Shown here one piece after another: positions 53,162-62,877 of a DNA stretch of 64,000 bases; position 1 is the stretch's first letter; every line of letters begins with the position of its first letter. The notes under the pieces are model-generated. The model worked only from the letters and a program-made list of their open reading frames with translations, was not told the origin of the DNA and ran no database searches. This DNA comes from Geitlerinema sp. S16 (lineage in GTDB: Bacteria; Cyanobacteriota; Cyanobacteriia; Cyanobacteriales; Geitlerinemataceae). A program made the position numbers and the translations under genes. The stretch is from assembly GCA_011390275.1 (NCBI GenBank), contig JAABST010000012.1, positions 1 to 64,000 of the forward strand, in the 5' to 3' direction.

Positions 53162-53635
53162 TTACGCCAACGATACCAAGATCCCACCCAAGACAATCAG
53201 CACCGCACCACCTAAAAGTTTGGCTAAATCAACCTGTTGCCATTCCGCGAAGATAATCAGCGATAGGACGATCGCCACTAGCGTATTGGTGTTATACAGC
53301 GGCGCAAGTTTCGACAGCGCCACATCATAGCGATAGAGCGCAATCACGACACAGCCCGATCCCAGCGCCCAAAGCGACCCAAAGAGCAACGACGCCGAGA
53401 TCGCCGAGGTCGCGATCGCCTGACCGGGCATCAGCATCGAGAGCAATACGCCGATCGTGCTAACCGCGATGCCCGTATAGATTAGATGCCCCCCGGCGGA
53501 CATCCCCGCATTAGCGCTAACCTTAGCAAAGACACTCGACACGCCATAGAACAATGCTGGGAAAAGCCCGCCGACGATCATCCCCATCGTTTGAGCCGAT
53601 AGTTCAGGTATTAAACGAAAGGCCATAGTAAGCAT
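53162..53635 (-). CDS. Half-size EamA/DMT-superfamily membrane protein
   Basis: About 157 residues with five hydrophobic helices (MGMIVGGLFPALFYGVSSVF, HLIYTGIAVSTIGVLLSMLM, ISASLLFGSLWALGSGCVVI, LYNTNTLVAIVLSLIIFAEW, LLGGAVLIVLGGILVSLA). The ending NTLVAIVLSLIIFAEW...LGGAVLIVLGGILV is the EamA repeat C-terminus, so the protein is one half-unit that would dimerise. The substrate is unknown. The frame reaches back to 53662; I chose ATG 53635, with ATG 53626 as an alternative. Confidence 0.8.
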   Translation of the reverse strand: MLTMAFRLIPELSAQTMGMIVGGLFPALFYGVSSVFAKVSANAGMSAGGHLIYTGIAVSTIGVLLSMLMPGQAIATSAISASLLFGSLWALGSGCVVIALYRYDVALSKLAPLYNTNTLVAIVLSLIIFAEWQQVDLAKLLGGAVLIVLGGILVSLA

Positions 53636-53878
53636 CCTGAAGATTGACCGCTCAGAAAACAAATAATGATTGATCGGAACGGTCGTTGTAAGTACGGTGA
53701 TAATACAATCGACTCAGATGTTTGTACCAATGGACTCAACCGTCTGTCGTGCTGCCTCGTAACATGTGTGTGCATCTCAATCGTCGAGCCAATCTCTGGC
53801 ACATTTCGTTAATCCGTCGCCCGCCGTTTCGCTACTCGTCGAGTCACAACGAGGCCGCTAATTACGCCGCTAACTACA

Positions 53879-55048
53879 ATGACAGCTCCCGAAAAAGTCG
53901 CCGCGCTGATTAATAGCTTTTATAACGACCCCAATGCTAACCGCATTAAAAAGCTACTATTTTGTACCTGTCATGATAGTTGGCCAAGCGATCCGCAAGC
54001 GCTAGAGCAGTATTCGTGGTTTGACCTTTTACAAGAGCTGCTAGAACGAGCAACGGATCTCGATCGCCTGCAAAATGCGCTGATTGTGGTGGTTTCGCAT
54101 CTCAATAAGAAAAATGCCTACTTCATCTTGGCGCGAAGCCTTTTCAATCGCCTGAAGATCCTGTATCCGGACTATCGCGACGATATTACGTCGATGGGCG
54201 ATCGCTTTGCTCAGGTGCGCCAACTGTTCGATAATTCTCAAGATTTATTTTCGCTACGGTTGCGGGTGTCCCATCACAGCAGCTTGAGTAAGGCGAAAAG
54301 CATCGTGTTTTCGGCCATTAGCTGCCGGTTTGATTACACGACCCAGGACGTTAATTATCTCAATCAGCAAGATTTTGATGATTTGGTGCGCGAACTGCTG
54401 TTTGCCTGTAATTCGATCGAGGATTTACGGTTTCGAGTGTTTGGTGCGGCGTCGTGTCTCGACGATCGCGAGAACAATCTAAAAGTGGCCACGCTGCTCT
54501 GCGGGACGATCGCCAGCTTTTACCCAGCGCTCCATCAGCGACAGTCCGGCGAGTTTTTAGCGGGCAATGCTTCCCTCGATGACTTTGACCGCATCACCGC
54601 CGGAGATGCGGCTTTGCTGGAATTTGAAGCGCATACCGGGTATGACTTCAACGACACGATGGTCACCGTGGGACTCACTCCCCACGGCTTACCAGACTCC
54701 CCCTTAACGTCCTCATCCCCTCAAGAGACAAGTCCGCCCGCGATCGTCACGCAATGGCCGAATGACGACGAGATCTCCCCTGGTGCCAGCAGCGACATCA
54801 AAAACTACGCCGATCGCCATCTCCATACAACGATCGCCAACCTGGAAAACAATCTTCAGGCCGTCTCGGACTACATCGACGAACACGTGACGACCAAAAC
54901 CGATCACACTCACGCTTACAAATATCAAATTTTGCGCGAACTCGTCGAAGGACTCCAGGAAAGCTGCGCGACCCAACTCACCAGGCTTGCGCAGCTTGAA
55001 ACCGGAGAAGCCTTACCCCAGTTGCCCGAAATCATTGATCCCAGTTAA
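53879..55048 (+). CDS. Unknown protein with two tandem helical repeats
   Basis: A 389-residue soluble protein. Residues about 5-100 and 135-225 look like diverged copies of one helical unit. The first runs RIKKLLFCTCHDSWPSDPQA, then FDLLQELLERATDLDRLQNA and LARSLFNRLKILYP. The second runs AKSIVFSAISCRFDYTTQDV, then FDDLVRELLFACNSIEDLRF and VATLLCGTIASFYP. The pattern (KLLFC...W..D, LLQELL, LN+ and A..L...L..LYP) recalls helical adaptor-like repeats in unnamed cyanobacterial proteins, but I cannot name a family. The C-terminal third is Ser/Pro-rich followed by a coiled coil. It stands alone in host-like codon use. Function is unknown. Confidence 0.75.
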   Translation: MTAPEKVAALINSFYNDPNANRIKKLLFCTCHDSWPSDPQALEQYSWFDLLQELLERATDLDRLQNALIVVVSHLNKKNAYFILARSLFNRLKILYPDYRDDITSMGDRFAQVRQLFDNSQDLFSLRLRVSHHSSLSKAKSIVFSAISCRFDYTTQDVNYLNQQDFDDLVRELLFACNSIEDLRFRVFGAASCLDDRENNLKVATLLCGTIASFYPALHQRQSGEFLAGNASLDDFDRITAGDAALLEFEAHTGYDFNDTMVTVGLTPHGLPDSPLTSSSPQETSPPAIVTQWPNDDEISPGASSDIKNYADRHLHTTIANLENNLQAVSDYIDEHVTTKTDHTHAYKYQILRELVEGLQESCATQLTRLAQLETGEALPQLPEIIDPS

Positions 55049-55065
55049 ATTTAGCCCCGATAAAT

Positions 55066-56079
55066 CTAGGGTGAGCAGGTCACCGAGACCGATCGACTGT
55101 TGCTGACGCGATTACTGGTGTCGCGCATCGAAACCGTGTAGGTATTCGTCGCCGGTGCATTGCAGTCGCCGACGCCGGTAGGGCAGGTGCATTCAATGCC
55201 GGGTCGAATCGAGCCGCCCCCATTCGCCGGATAAATTTCGGCGGTGAAGTCGTTGAGCGTCCATTCGCTGGCGTTGCCGTTGGGATCGGTGTAGCTAAAA
55301 ACCATGTAGTCGGCATCGCCTTCCGTCACCGTGCAAGAACTGTAGCCGTTGCAGTTAAAGCCTGTGACCGTCGGCGCTACGGGTGTACCGCTAGCAACCG
55401 AAGCCGTCACCCGATAGGAGCCGAGACTGCTGCTGTCGAGACCGTTGACAACCACAAGATAGGTTCCGCTGCTGGGCAGGGTGGTAGTCAAGGACGAATT
55501 GGTATTGGAGGCGCTGATATCGTCGTTTTGGGCGATGCTGTTCCCCTCGCCGTCGAGCAGCATGAGGAAGGTATCGAAGGCGCTGCTACCCGCCGAAATG
55601 GTTACGGTTTGATTGGCGTTTCCTTCGATGAGATAGACATCGAAGCGGCTGTTATCGCTTTCGAGAACCTCGTCGCTATTCGTGAGTTCACCGTTGCGAT
55701 CGAGCAAAATCGTTTGCGGAACTTGGGCGAGACGATCGTCCTGATTTTCCTGAATACGGGATTTCGTTTGTGAGGATTTCGTGATGCTGGGCGCGATCGG
55801 CTTCAGGACTTCGCCGCTGGGTAAGGTCACCTTGAGCGCCATCGGGCGACGCTCTGCCGTGAGGGCTGGCTCAACAGACCCATCAACCCCATTAACCCCC
55901 GTCGGCTTAACGTTTAGCTTTGCATTGAACTTCGCGGGTGACGTTGCATTCAGCGCGATCGCGCTGAGGGTCACTGCGCGGCGATGGCGGGTGTGAGCGG
56001 TCGCGGCGGAGATCGCCATTGAGAGAATCGTTGTGGACGTAGCTAGCAGCGTCAAAACTGCAAAATAGGAGCGTTTCAT
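55066..56079 (-). CDS. Exported protein with a PPC (bacterial pre-peptidase C-terminal) domain
   Basis: A 337-residue protein with a signal peptide (RSYFAVLTLLATSTTILSMA, then ISAATA) and a PPC beta-sandwich (about 145-230; RFDVYLIEGNANQTVTISAG, DTFLMLLDGEGNSIAQNDDI, and SSGTYLVVVNGLDSSSLGSY). After it comes a Cys-rich C-terminal domain (GFNCNGYSSCTVTEGDADYM, then CTCPTGVGDCNAPATNTYTV) that I do not recognise. PPC domains are usually C-terminal on secreted proteases, but no protease is fused here, so it is likely an adhesive or surface protein. Divergent from dnaX. Confidence 0.85.
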   Translation of the reverse strand: MKRSYFAVLTLLATSTTILSMAISAATAHTRHRRAVTLSAIALNATSPAKFNAKLNVKPTGVNGVDGSVEPALTAERRPMALKVTLPSGEVLKPIAPSITKSSQTKSRIQENQDDRLAQVPQTILLDRNGELTNSDEVLESDNSRFDVYLIEGNANQTVTISAGSSAFDTFLMLLDGEGNSIAQNDDISASNTNSSLTTTLPSSGTYLVVVNGLDSSSLGSYRVTASVASGTPVAPTVTGFNCNGYSSCTVTEGDADYMVFSYTDPNGNASEWTLNDFTAEIYPANGGGSIRPGIECTCPTGVGDCNAPATNTYTVSMRDTSNRVSNSRSVSVTCSP

Positions 56080-56541
56080 AAGCAGGTTTCAAGACAACGG
56101 GGCGAGACATCTACCCCTATGACCAAGCCCGAATGATAGAGTCTCGTTCCCTACTGTAGCTGACACTTTTTGGGACTGACCGATCGCGTGTCAGTCCTCC
56201 ACTTTGCCCCGATGACTCCCAAACTCAACATTGACTCGAGATCAGACCGGATTCGGCTCGATCGCCAAATTGGCCAAAAAAAGCGGTCATGAAGGTGTCA
56301 TAGTGAACCCCCGGCTAAATCGTGACGGGCAGTGCTGTTTTCTCGCCGATCGTCAGAATCGCGCAGCTTCCTAGGAAAACAGAACAAAAAACAAACATTT
56401 AAAGCGAATTCACTCAAAACGTTACTAAAATTTGCTCGATTAATCCGCCAGTCTTGGCTAAGATCAAAGCTCGAAACAGACGAGAAACAACCTTAGCGAC
56501 GGATCTCACATTCGCGATCGGCTCCCCCTGCGTTTAGCATC
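56080..56541. other. Divergent intergenic region upstream of dnaX
   Basis: About 460 bp between two divergently transcribed genes. It must contain promoters for both. AT-rich patches lie around 56380-56450. I see no hairpin, repeat or small gene that I would defend. Confidence 0.5.
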
Positions 56542-58974
56542 ATGGCTTACGAACCCCTCCACCACAAATACCGCCCCGCCACCTTTGCGGACTTGGTGGG
56601 TCAGGAGGCGATCACCAATACGCTGACCAGTGCGATCCGACAGCAGCGCATCGCACCGGCCTACCTATTTAGCGGGCCGCGCGGTACGGGCAAGACCTCT
56701 AGCGCTCGAATTTTGGCGAAATCGCTGAACTGTGAGGCCAGCGATCGGCCGACGGCGACGCCCTGCGGCCAGTGTGAGATTTGCCGATCGATCACCAATG
56801 GATCGGCGGTGGACGTAATCGAAATTGACGCGGCGAGCAATACCGGCGTCGATAACATCCGCGAGCTGATCGAACGCGCCCAATTTGCGCCGGTGAAGTG
56901 TCGCTATAAGGTCTACGCCGTGGACGAGTGCCACATGCTGAGTACGGCGGCGTTTAACTCGCTGCTCAAGACCCTGGAGGAACCGCCCGATCGCGTGGTG
57001 TTCGTGCTGGCGACCACCGATCCCCAGCGGGTTTTGCCGACAATTATTTCGCGCTGTCAGCGGTTTGACTATCGCCGCATTCGCCTCGATGCGATGGTGG
57101 ATCATCTGGCGCATATTGCAACGATCGAACAGATCGATGTCTCTCCCGAAGCGCTGACCCTCGTGGCGCAAATCGCCCAGGGTGGAATGCGCGACGCGGA
57201 AAGTTTGCTCGATCAGCTCAGTTTGCTCGATGAGCGCATCATGCCCCAACACGTTTGGGATTTGGTCGGGGCTGTGCCGGAGCGAGATTTGCTTGATGTG
57301 GTGCGATCGATTGCCAGCGATAGCCCAGAAGCGGTGCTGGATTGTTGCCGATCGATGCTCGATCGGGGACGCGAACCGCTGACGGTATTGCAAAGTTTGG
57401 CGAACTTTTACCGTGATTTTTTGATTGCGAAAACCGCCAGCGATCGGCAATCGCTCACCAGTGTCACCAGCGCCACGTGGCCGGAACTGTGCGAGTTTTC
57501 CCAGGGCTGGAGCATCGAACAGATTTTGCTGGGTGGTCAGCATTTACGCAGTTGCGAAGGTCAGATTAAAAATACGACGCAGCCGCGTTTGTGGCTTGAG
57601 GTGAGTTTGCTGGGGCTGTTGCCATCGGCGATCGCGGCGCGATCGAGCGATGGTCAGGGTATGCCGATCGCATCGGGACGAGCCGCAGCGCCGACGATCG
57701 CTGCCCCGCAATGGAGTTCGCCACCGCCTGCGATCGCTCCACCGGCTTACCCGCAACCATCGGCCTATCCACCGATCGCACCGATCGCACCGCCCGCACC
57801 GATCGCACCACCTCCAGCGGCAAGCCCCGCCCCGATCACTCCCGATATCACCACCGATCCAACCCCAGATCCCGCCGCGTCGATTTCCCCGATCGCTGAA
57901 ACTCTGCCCAGCAATCCAGCCCCGGTGTTTTCAGAAGAGGACGATCGCCCAGATTGGGACGCGATCGATCCAGATATGTCACCGGATATTCCCGCCACTC
58001 GCACAGAATACGCCGCCCCGACCTACACCGCCCTTCATCCCCAGCGGAACGGAGGCGCGGCCACAACGGCTCAGTCTCCGCCACCGCAGACGACCCCTCA
58101 AACCCAATTCCCAACACCGATAACGCCGGGACACGGTTCCCCGTGGGAAAATCCGTCCGCGCCCGCCGTAGCGCCGACACCGCCACCGACACAACAACCA
58201 ACACCGCCACCGACAACACAAGCAACACCCACCGCCGAAACTCAGGTGTTTAATCTGCCTCAAGTTTGGCAGCAGGTGCTAAGTCACGTGCAAATGCGAG
58301 CAACGCGAGAATTGCTCAACCAAAAATGTCGCCTGAGCGCCTTCGACGGCCAAACGGCGCGAATTTCGGTATTGGCGTCGGCGATTCAGTCTGTCGTAAA
58401 ACGAAAACAGGGGGATATTGAGGCCGCGTTTAGCTATGTTTTTGGGACGCCGATCGGGATTGCGATCGATGTTGCGGCAGATGCTCAGACCCCGGCTCCC
58501 AGCGTTGATCCGCGCCAACCTCCTAACCCAACCCCTGCTGCGAGTTTGCCCGCTGCTCCAGCTCCACCGTTTTCTGTTCCCGCTGCTTCCGCCCCGACGT
58601 TCTCAGCTTCAGCCCCCGCAGCTCCGGCCTATCCCACCCCTGCCCCGATCGCGCCTCCGACGTATCCCACGGCGATCGCCGTCAGTCCTCCCCCGTCTCA
58701 TTCCACGCCTGCAATGGCTCCCGAGGTTCCTGTCTCGACACCACCGACGGTTCCACCGCAACCGCCGATCTCGCAACCGCCTGCCCCCTCAAGCACTTCC
58801 GCCGCTCCATCATTGACACCACCGGAGACACCACCACCCGCCACCAACAGCACCCCGATCGTCTCCACGTCAGGCCGTCAGTGGGATGAATCGGAGATTG
58901 CCAGCGCCGCGCAACAGCTCGCTAATTTTTTCGGCGGGGAGGTGGTAACGCTCGATGAAGACGTGTTGAATTAG
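56542..58974 (+). CDS. dnaX: DNA polymerase III subunits gamma and tau
   Basis: An 810-residue clamp-loader ATPase. The AAA+ core (1-370) shows Walker A YLFSGPRGTGKTSSARILAK (about 42-60), a four-Cys zinc module (NCEA.. PCGQCEIC, about 68-83), Walker B YAVDECHMLSTAAFNSLLKT (DECH, where DEVH is usual) and the Ser-Arg-Cys sensor in TIISRCQRFDYRRI. From about 375 to 570 the sequence is a Pro/Ala/Thr-rich tail, and a folded tau-type segment (VWQQVLSHVQMRATRELLNQ) lies near 575-650, then another Pro-rich stretch. Some cyanobacterial dnaX genes carry an intein; this one is uninterrupted. A possible slippery A-run for gamma synthesis was not obvious. Confidence 0.95.
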   Translation: MAYEPLHHKYRPATFADLVGQEAITNTLTSAIRQQRIAPAYLFSGPRGTGKTSSARILAKSLNCEASDRPTATPCGQCEICRSITNGSAVDVIEIDAASNTGVDNIRELIERAQFAPVKCRYKVYAVDECHMLSTAAFNSLLKTLEEPPDRVVFVLATTDPQRVLPTIISRCQRFDYRRIRLDAMVDHLAHIATIEQIDVSPEALTLVAQIAQGGMRDAESLLDQLSLLDERIMPQHVWDLVGAVPERDLLDVVRSIASDSPEAVLDCCRSMLDRGREPLTVLQSLANFYRDFLIAKTASDRQSLTSVTSATWPELCEFSQGWSIEQILLGGQHLRSCEGQIKNTTQPRLWLEVSLLGLLPSAIAARSSDGQGMPIASGRAAAPTIAAPQWSSPPPAIAPPAYPQPSAYPPIAPIAPPAPIAPPPAASPAPITPDITTDPTPDPAASISPIAETLPSNPAPVFSEEDDRPDWDAIDPDMSPDIPATRTEYAAPTYTALHPQRNGGAATTAQSPPPQTTPQTQFPTPITPGHGSPWENPSAPAVAPTPPPTQQPTPPPTTQATPTAETQVFNLPQVWQQVLSHVQMRATRELLNQKCRLSAFDGQTARISVLASAIQSVVKRKQGDIEAAFSYVFGTPIGIAIDVAADAQTPAPSVDPRQPPNPTPAASLPAAPAPPFSVPAASAPTFSASAPAAPAYPTPAPIAPPTYPTAIAVSPPPSHSTPAMAPEVPVSTPPTVPPQPPISQPPAPSSTSAAPSLTPPETPPPATNSTPIVSTSGRQWDESEIASAAQQLANFFGGEVVTLDEDVLN

Positions 58975-59015
58975 TCTTGAACCCGTGTTGAAGTGTTGAA
59001 CTCGCTTTGAGCGAA

Positions 59016-59927
59016 TCACACTGCAATTTGATCGCGATCCCAATCCTCATTCGCATCACGATTTAAGATAAATCGCTCGATCGCCACAGCCACCCCGTCA
59101 TCCTCGACCGACGGCGCAACCCAATCCGCACGATCGCTCACCCCCGACGGTGCATCCCCCATCGCGACGCCAATCCCCGCATAGATCAGCATTTCGAGAT
59201 CGTTGTAATTATCACCAATCGCCATGACCTGAGCCGCACTCAATCCGAGGCATTCTTCGGCGAGATATTTCACGGCGGTTCCTTTATTGGCTTGGGGATG
59301 GGTGGCCTCGAAGAAGTAGGGCGTTGAGGTGGTGAGGTAGAGATCGTCGGGGTGGTAGCGATCGCGGACATGGCGTAGCAGGCGGGTGACGAGGTCGGTG
59401 TCGGCGCTGAGGGCGAGCAGTTTGGTGGGAACGTTTTGGCTGATGAAGGTTGCGAGATCGGGGATGATTTCCGGCTGGATCTGCGATCGAGCGATGTAAG
59501 CCTGAGTGTCGGGGCTAAGGTCGTTGACGATGAGGCGATCGTCGATGTAGCAATGAACCGAGAGGGACGACCATTCGGGATCGGCGAGCAGGGCAATCAG
59601 GTCGAGGGCGATCGCCTGGGGTAGCGGTGTATGACGCAGGCGATGATCGGTGTCCGGTTCGGCAATCCACGCGCCTTGGTAGCAAATCAGCGGTAAATCG
59701 GAGCCAATATCGCGATGGAAACGTTTCGCTGATCGATACATGCGTCCGGTGGCGATCGCGACGCGAATGCCTCGGGCTTGCACCGCTCGCACGGCGCGTT
59801 TCACCGGTTCGCTCACGGTGTTTGATCGACCGGAGATCGTCCCGTCAATATCGAGTACCAGCAGCTTGATCTCGGAGCGATCGGGCGTTACGTTGGCTGG
59901 TGTTTCGGGCTGACGCTCGTGAGGCAT
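59016..59927 (-). CDS. Cof-type HAD-IIB phosphatase
   Basis: A 303-residue HAD hydrolase of the Cof/YidA branch. Motif I LLVLDIDGTISGRSNTVSEP (about 27-46), motif II VAIATGRMYRSAKRFHRD, the cap domain in the middle, Lys in ANKGTAVKYLAEE, and motif IV VMAIGDNYNDLEMLIYAGIG (about 237-256) are intact. These enzymes dephosphorylate sugar phosphates, FMN or pyridoxal phosphate with low specificity. The true start may be the ATG at 59927 (PHERQPETPANVTP) or further in. It follows dnaX convergently, with 41 bp between stops. Confidence 0.92.
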   Translation of the reverse strand: MPHERQPETPANVTPDRSEIKLLVLDIDGTISGRSNTVSEPVKRAVRAVQARGIRVAIATGRMYRSAKRFHRDIGSDLPLICYQGAWIAEPDTDHRLRHTPLPQAIALDLIALLADPEWSSLSVHCYIDDRLIVNDLSPDTQAYIARSQIQPEIIPDLATFISQNVPTKLLALSADTDLVTRLLRHVRDRYHPDDLYLTTSTPYFFEATHPQANKGTAVKYLAEECLGLSAAQVMAIGDNYNDLEMLIYAGIGVAMGDAPSGVSDRADWVAPSVEDDGVAVAIERFILNRDANEDWDRDQIAV

Positions 59928-59997
59928 GGTGCAAATCCCAACGCTTTTAAGATTAACGATTCTAAGATTTTGGTTTCATCCGAAAACATACCAATAA

Positions 59998-60861
59998 TTA
60001 GTCAAAATAGGCGGCATATTTGTCGCTCACGTCACGTAAATGATCGGCGACCTGCTCGGTTTGTTCAATCATGGCGAGATGGCCACAGCGATCGAGTTCG
60101 ATCGTATTCGCGCCGCACTGCTGAAAGTTGGGATGAAAACTCGCCAGGTGATGCACATACTTGGGCGGCATAATCGTATCCTGCAAGCCTGCAATGAAAT
60201 ACGCTGGTTGACTTAACTCGGCCACCACCTGCGGCAATTTATGCACCTCTTCCTCCGTGGTCGAATCGAGCAGTACACCTCGCGCAGCGGCCTCATCCGC
60301 GATCAGAAAATCCTTGACGCGCTGACCGCCCCAGCGCCGCTCGATCGCACTCGCCACATTTGCCCGCGCAAACAGCCAATCCAAACCAAACATGTACTGC
60401 AACCAGCCCGGACGCCACTGCAACATTTTCGAGCCTGCCGATCGAAAACGCTCGAACTCCTCCGCTAGATAGATCCCACCGCCCGCATTGACGCACGTGA
60501 CGCCACACACCCGCTCTGGACATTGACGTGCCGTCCATAGGGCGATCGTGCCGCCGAGGGAGTGACCGACGAGCCACGCGCGATCGATCCCGAGTTCAGC
60601 CAACAGGGTTTGGAGTTCGAGGGCGTAATGTCGGGGTGAATAGTCGCGATCGGGGCAATTTTTTTGGACGGGTTGGGATTCCCCAAAGCCGGACAGGTCG
60701 TAGGTTAAACACTGAAAATCCGGCGACAGTTGCTCCACGAGCGGCTGCCAATACTGTTGGCTCAGTAGCCAACCGTGCAGAAACACAAAAACGGGTTGAT
60801 TCGGTCTCGCTTCACTCAGTCTGTAGGCGTGGGGAGTTCCGAGGATATCGAGGCTTGCCAT
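59998..60861 (-). CDS. Alpha/beta fold hydrolase
   Basis: A 287-residue hydrolase. The oxyanion region is VFLHGWLLSQQYWQPL (about 27-42). The nucleophile elbow is RAWLVGHSLGGTIALWTARQ (Ser about 103), the acid lies in the IAGLQDTIMPP region (about 224-234), and the His in LDRCGHLAMIEQ (about 259). The lid (about 135-190) is cysteine-free and hydrophobic (GWLQYMFGLDWLFARANVAS). The substrate class is unknown; epoxide hydrolases, esterases and menaquinone-type enzymes are all in this family. No signal peptide. It is transcribed with its back to the small secreted gene at 60964. Confidence 0.88.
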   Translation of the reverse strand: MASLDILGTPHAYRLSEARPNQPVFVFLHGWLLSQQYWQPLVEQLSPDFQCLTYDLSGFGESQPVQKNCPDRDYSPRHYALELQTLLAELGIDRAWLVGHSLGGTIALWTARQCPERVCGVTCVNAGGGIYLAEEFERFRSAGSKMLQWRPGWLQYMFGLDWLFARANVASAIERRWGGQRVKDFLIADEAAARGVLLDSTTEEEVHKLPQVVAELSQPAYFIAGLQDTIMPPKYVHHLASFHPNFQQCGANTIELDRCGHLAMIEQTEQVADHLRDVSDKYAAYFD

Positions 60862-60963
60862 AGTTCTCGATCTTAGCGGTAAAGCGTCATCCGCTGATTA
60901 AGGTTAACGGAATCGTTAAGTTCATCGGTTCAAGTGGGCTGAGTTGATCCTTCACGCCAAAAA

Positions 60964-61347
60964 TCAACGCCAATCGCGGTGATTGAAATACCGACAAACA
61001 AATCGCCCGACATCGTTGGGTTTAAACGGGTCGATGAAACCGTCGCGATCGATCCGTTGGTAATAGCGGCAGTCCAGCACGTCTTCGGGTTGCTTTTGGC
61101 CGTCAATGGTTAAGTTGACGCGGTATTCCCAGTAGTGTTTGGCGCTGCGTTTGATGCGATCAATGCACACGTCATGATCGTTATAAAGACGACAGGTTAA
61201 GGGAGCCGCGTTCGCGATCGGGGCGTTCAAGGTCTGCAATCCGAAGGCGATCGTGACCCATAACAAGAGTCCTATCCCCGTTTTACAAAGCTTCTTTAAG
61301 ATTGCCGTTAAGATTGGCGTTGCGATCCGTTCCTGGCGTATGGGCAT
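60964..61347 (-). CDS. Small exported Cys-containing protein
   Basis: A 127-residue protein. An N-terminal positively charged region and hydrophobic core (LKKLCKTGIGLLLWVTIAFG, then LQTLNAPIANAA) form a signal peptide cut about residue 45. The mature part reads APLTCRLYNDHDVCIDRIKR, SAKHYWEYRVNLTIDGQKQP and DVLDCRYYQRIDRDGFIDPF, with four cysteines likely forming two disulfides. I have seen this small pattern in cyanobacteria without a function. The start at 61347 (MPIRQERIATPIL) was chosen since the frame upstream (to 61479) shows no resemblance. It is followed upstream by 420 bp holding the promoter of UDP-xylose synthase on the other strand. Confidence 0.7.
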   Translation of the reverse strand: MPIRQERIATPILTAILKKLCKTGIGLLLWVTIAFGLQTLNAPIANAAPLTCRLYNDHDVCIDRIKRSAKHYWEYRVNLTIDGQKQPEDVLDCRYYQRIDRDGFIDPFKPNDVGRFVCRYFNHRDWR

Positions 61348-61769
61348 ATGGCGTTCCGACCTTACCCGTAATCGAGTCCCGGCGCTGGGATTTGGCGTAT
61401 GGGGCAGATTGATCGTATTGAGAATAATGCTCGGGTTAAAGCTGTCTTCGGTCTCGTGATGCGATCGCGCACTCGGCATGGTTGTGTGATCTAGAGTTGA
61501 GGATGCTGATGGTTGGCGGTTGATGACCAGAGTGTTCTGATCCCCATCTAACCGTATCTAACCGTAACCGATTGTCCCGAGAGACGGGTTAAGACCTTGG
61601 AGTTTTTGCAATAGACACTTTTCTCTCTCGCAAGATACCGTAGAACCACGACAGACAACCGTCTCGTCAGTGACACCAGCCGTGTCAGCATCTACCGCTG
61701 ACGTAACCGACAGACTGACGCAACCTTAGACCCACCCATGCCGCCGATACGTTCGAGCAATCAACCGCT

Positions 61770-62705
61770 ATGAAAATTTTGGTCACGGGGGGAGCGGGCT
61801 TTCTCGGCTCTCACCTCATCGATCGACTGATGGAACAAGGACATGACGTCCTCTGTCTCGACAACTTCTTTACCGGTACAAAGCGAAATATTGATCGCTG
61901 GATGGATCACCATAATTTTGAATTGATCCGTCACGATATCACCGAGCCGATTCGCGTAGAGTGCGATCGGATCTATCATCTCGCCTGCCCTGCCTCGCCA
62001 GTTCACTACCAATACAACCCCGTCAAAACCATCAAAACCAACGTCCTCGGGACGCTAAATATGTTGGGTTTGGCCAAACGTGTCAAAGCGCGATTTCTGC
62101 TCGCCTCGACCTCAGAAGTTTACGGCGATCCGGATGTTCATCCGCAGCCGGAAGAATATCGCGGCAACGTTAACACGATCGGTATTCGCAGTTGCTACGA
62201 CGAAGGTAAACGCGTCGCCGAAACCCTCGCCTTTGACTACCATCGTCAAAACGGCGTAGATATCCGCGTCATGCGTATCTTCAACACCTACGGCCCCCGG
62301 ATGCTCGAAAACGACGGGCGAGTCGTCAGTAATTTTATTGTGCAGGCGCTGAAAGGCATCCCGCTCACGGTCTACGGCGACGGCAGCCAAACCCGGAGCT
62401 TTTGCTATGCGTCCGATCTGATCGAAGGCATGATGCGCCTGATGGAAAACGACGAACACCTTGGCCCGGTCAATATCGGCAATCCCGGCGAGTACACCAT
62501 CCTCCAGTTGGCGGAAGCCATCCAGCGCATGGTCAATCCGGACGCCGAAATCGTGTACGAACCTCTGCCCGAAGACGACCCAACCCAACGCCAGCCGGAC
62601 ATCACCCGCGCCAAAACTTGGCTGGGGTGGGAGCCGACGATCGAGCTTAAAGAAGGACTAGAGAAAACGATCGCCGATTTCCGCGATCGCTTGATTGCAA
62701 CATAA
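61770..62705 (+). CDS. uxs: UDP-glucuronic acid decarboxylase (UDP-xylose synthase)
   Basis: A 311-residue SDR-family enzyme that converts UDP-glucuronate to UDP-xylose with bound NAD+. The N-terminal Rossmann motif is [20 protein letters not shown]. The substrate region [20 protein letters not shown] (about 71-90) and [16 protein letters not shown] are the hallmarks of UXS, and the catalytic Tyr-Lys pair lies in [18 protein letters not shown] (about 146-163). [20 protein letters not shown] and the terminal [20 protein letters not shown] match the family. It lies 172 bp upstream of UDP-glucose dehydrogenase, which makes its substrate; the pair would feed xylosylated surface polysaccharide. 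Confidence 0.95.
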   Translation: MKILVTGGAGFLGSHLIDRLMEQGHDVLCLDNFFTGTKRNIDRWMDHHNFELIRHDITEPIRVECDRIYHLACPASPVHYQYNPVKTIKTNVLGTLNMLGLAKRVKARFLLASTSEVYGDPDVHPQPEEYRGNVNTIGIRSCYDEGKRVAETLAFDYHRQNGVDIRVMRIFNTYGPRMLENDGRVVSNFIVQALKGIPLTVYGDGSQTRSFCYASDLIEGMMRLMENDEHLGPVNIGNPGEYTILQLAEAIQRMVNPDAEIVYEPLPEDDPTQRQPDITRAKTWLGWEPTIELKEGLEKTIADFRDRLIAT

Positions 62706-62877
62706 ACTCAAAGCATACCGAGCGCCACGCCTACAAGAACCGTAGTAACGGTTACAGTCGGCGTGTATTTCAGGTCAATTGGCTCCGTGTTCTCGGTCTT
62801 CACTGTTTCTGCATGTCTCAAGCAGTATTGTCTAGCGATTGATCGATTAATCAAGTAATCAAGGATTGAGATACCTA

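Noticed and set aside
59016..60861. Long frames on the plus strand opposite the HAD and alpha/beta hydrolase genes
   Set aside because: They are shadows; catalytic motifs are on the minus-strand frames.
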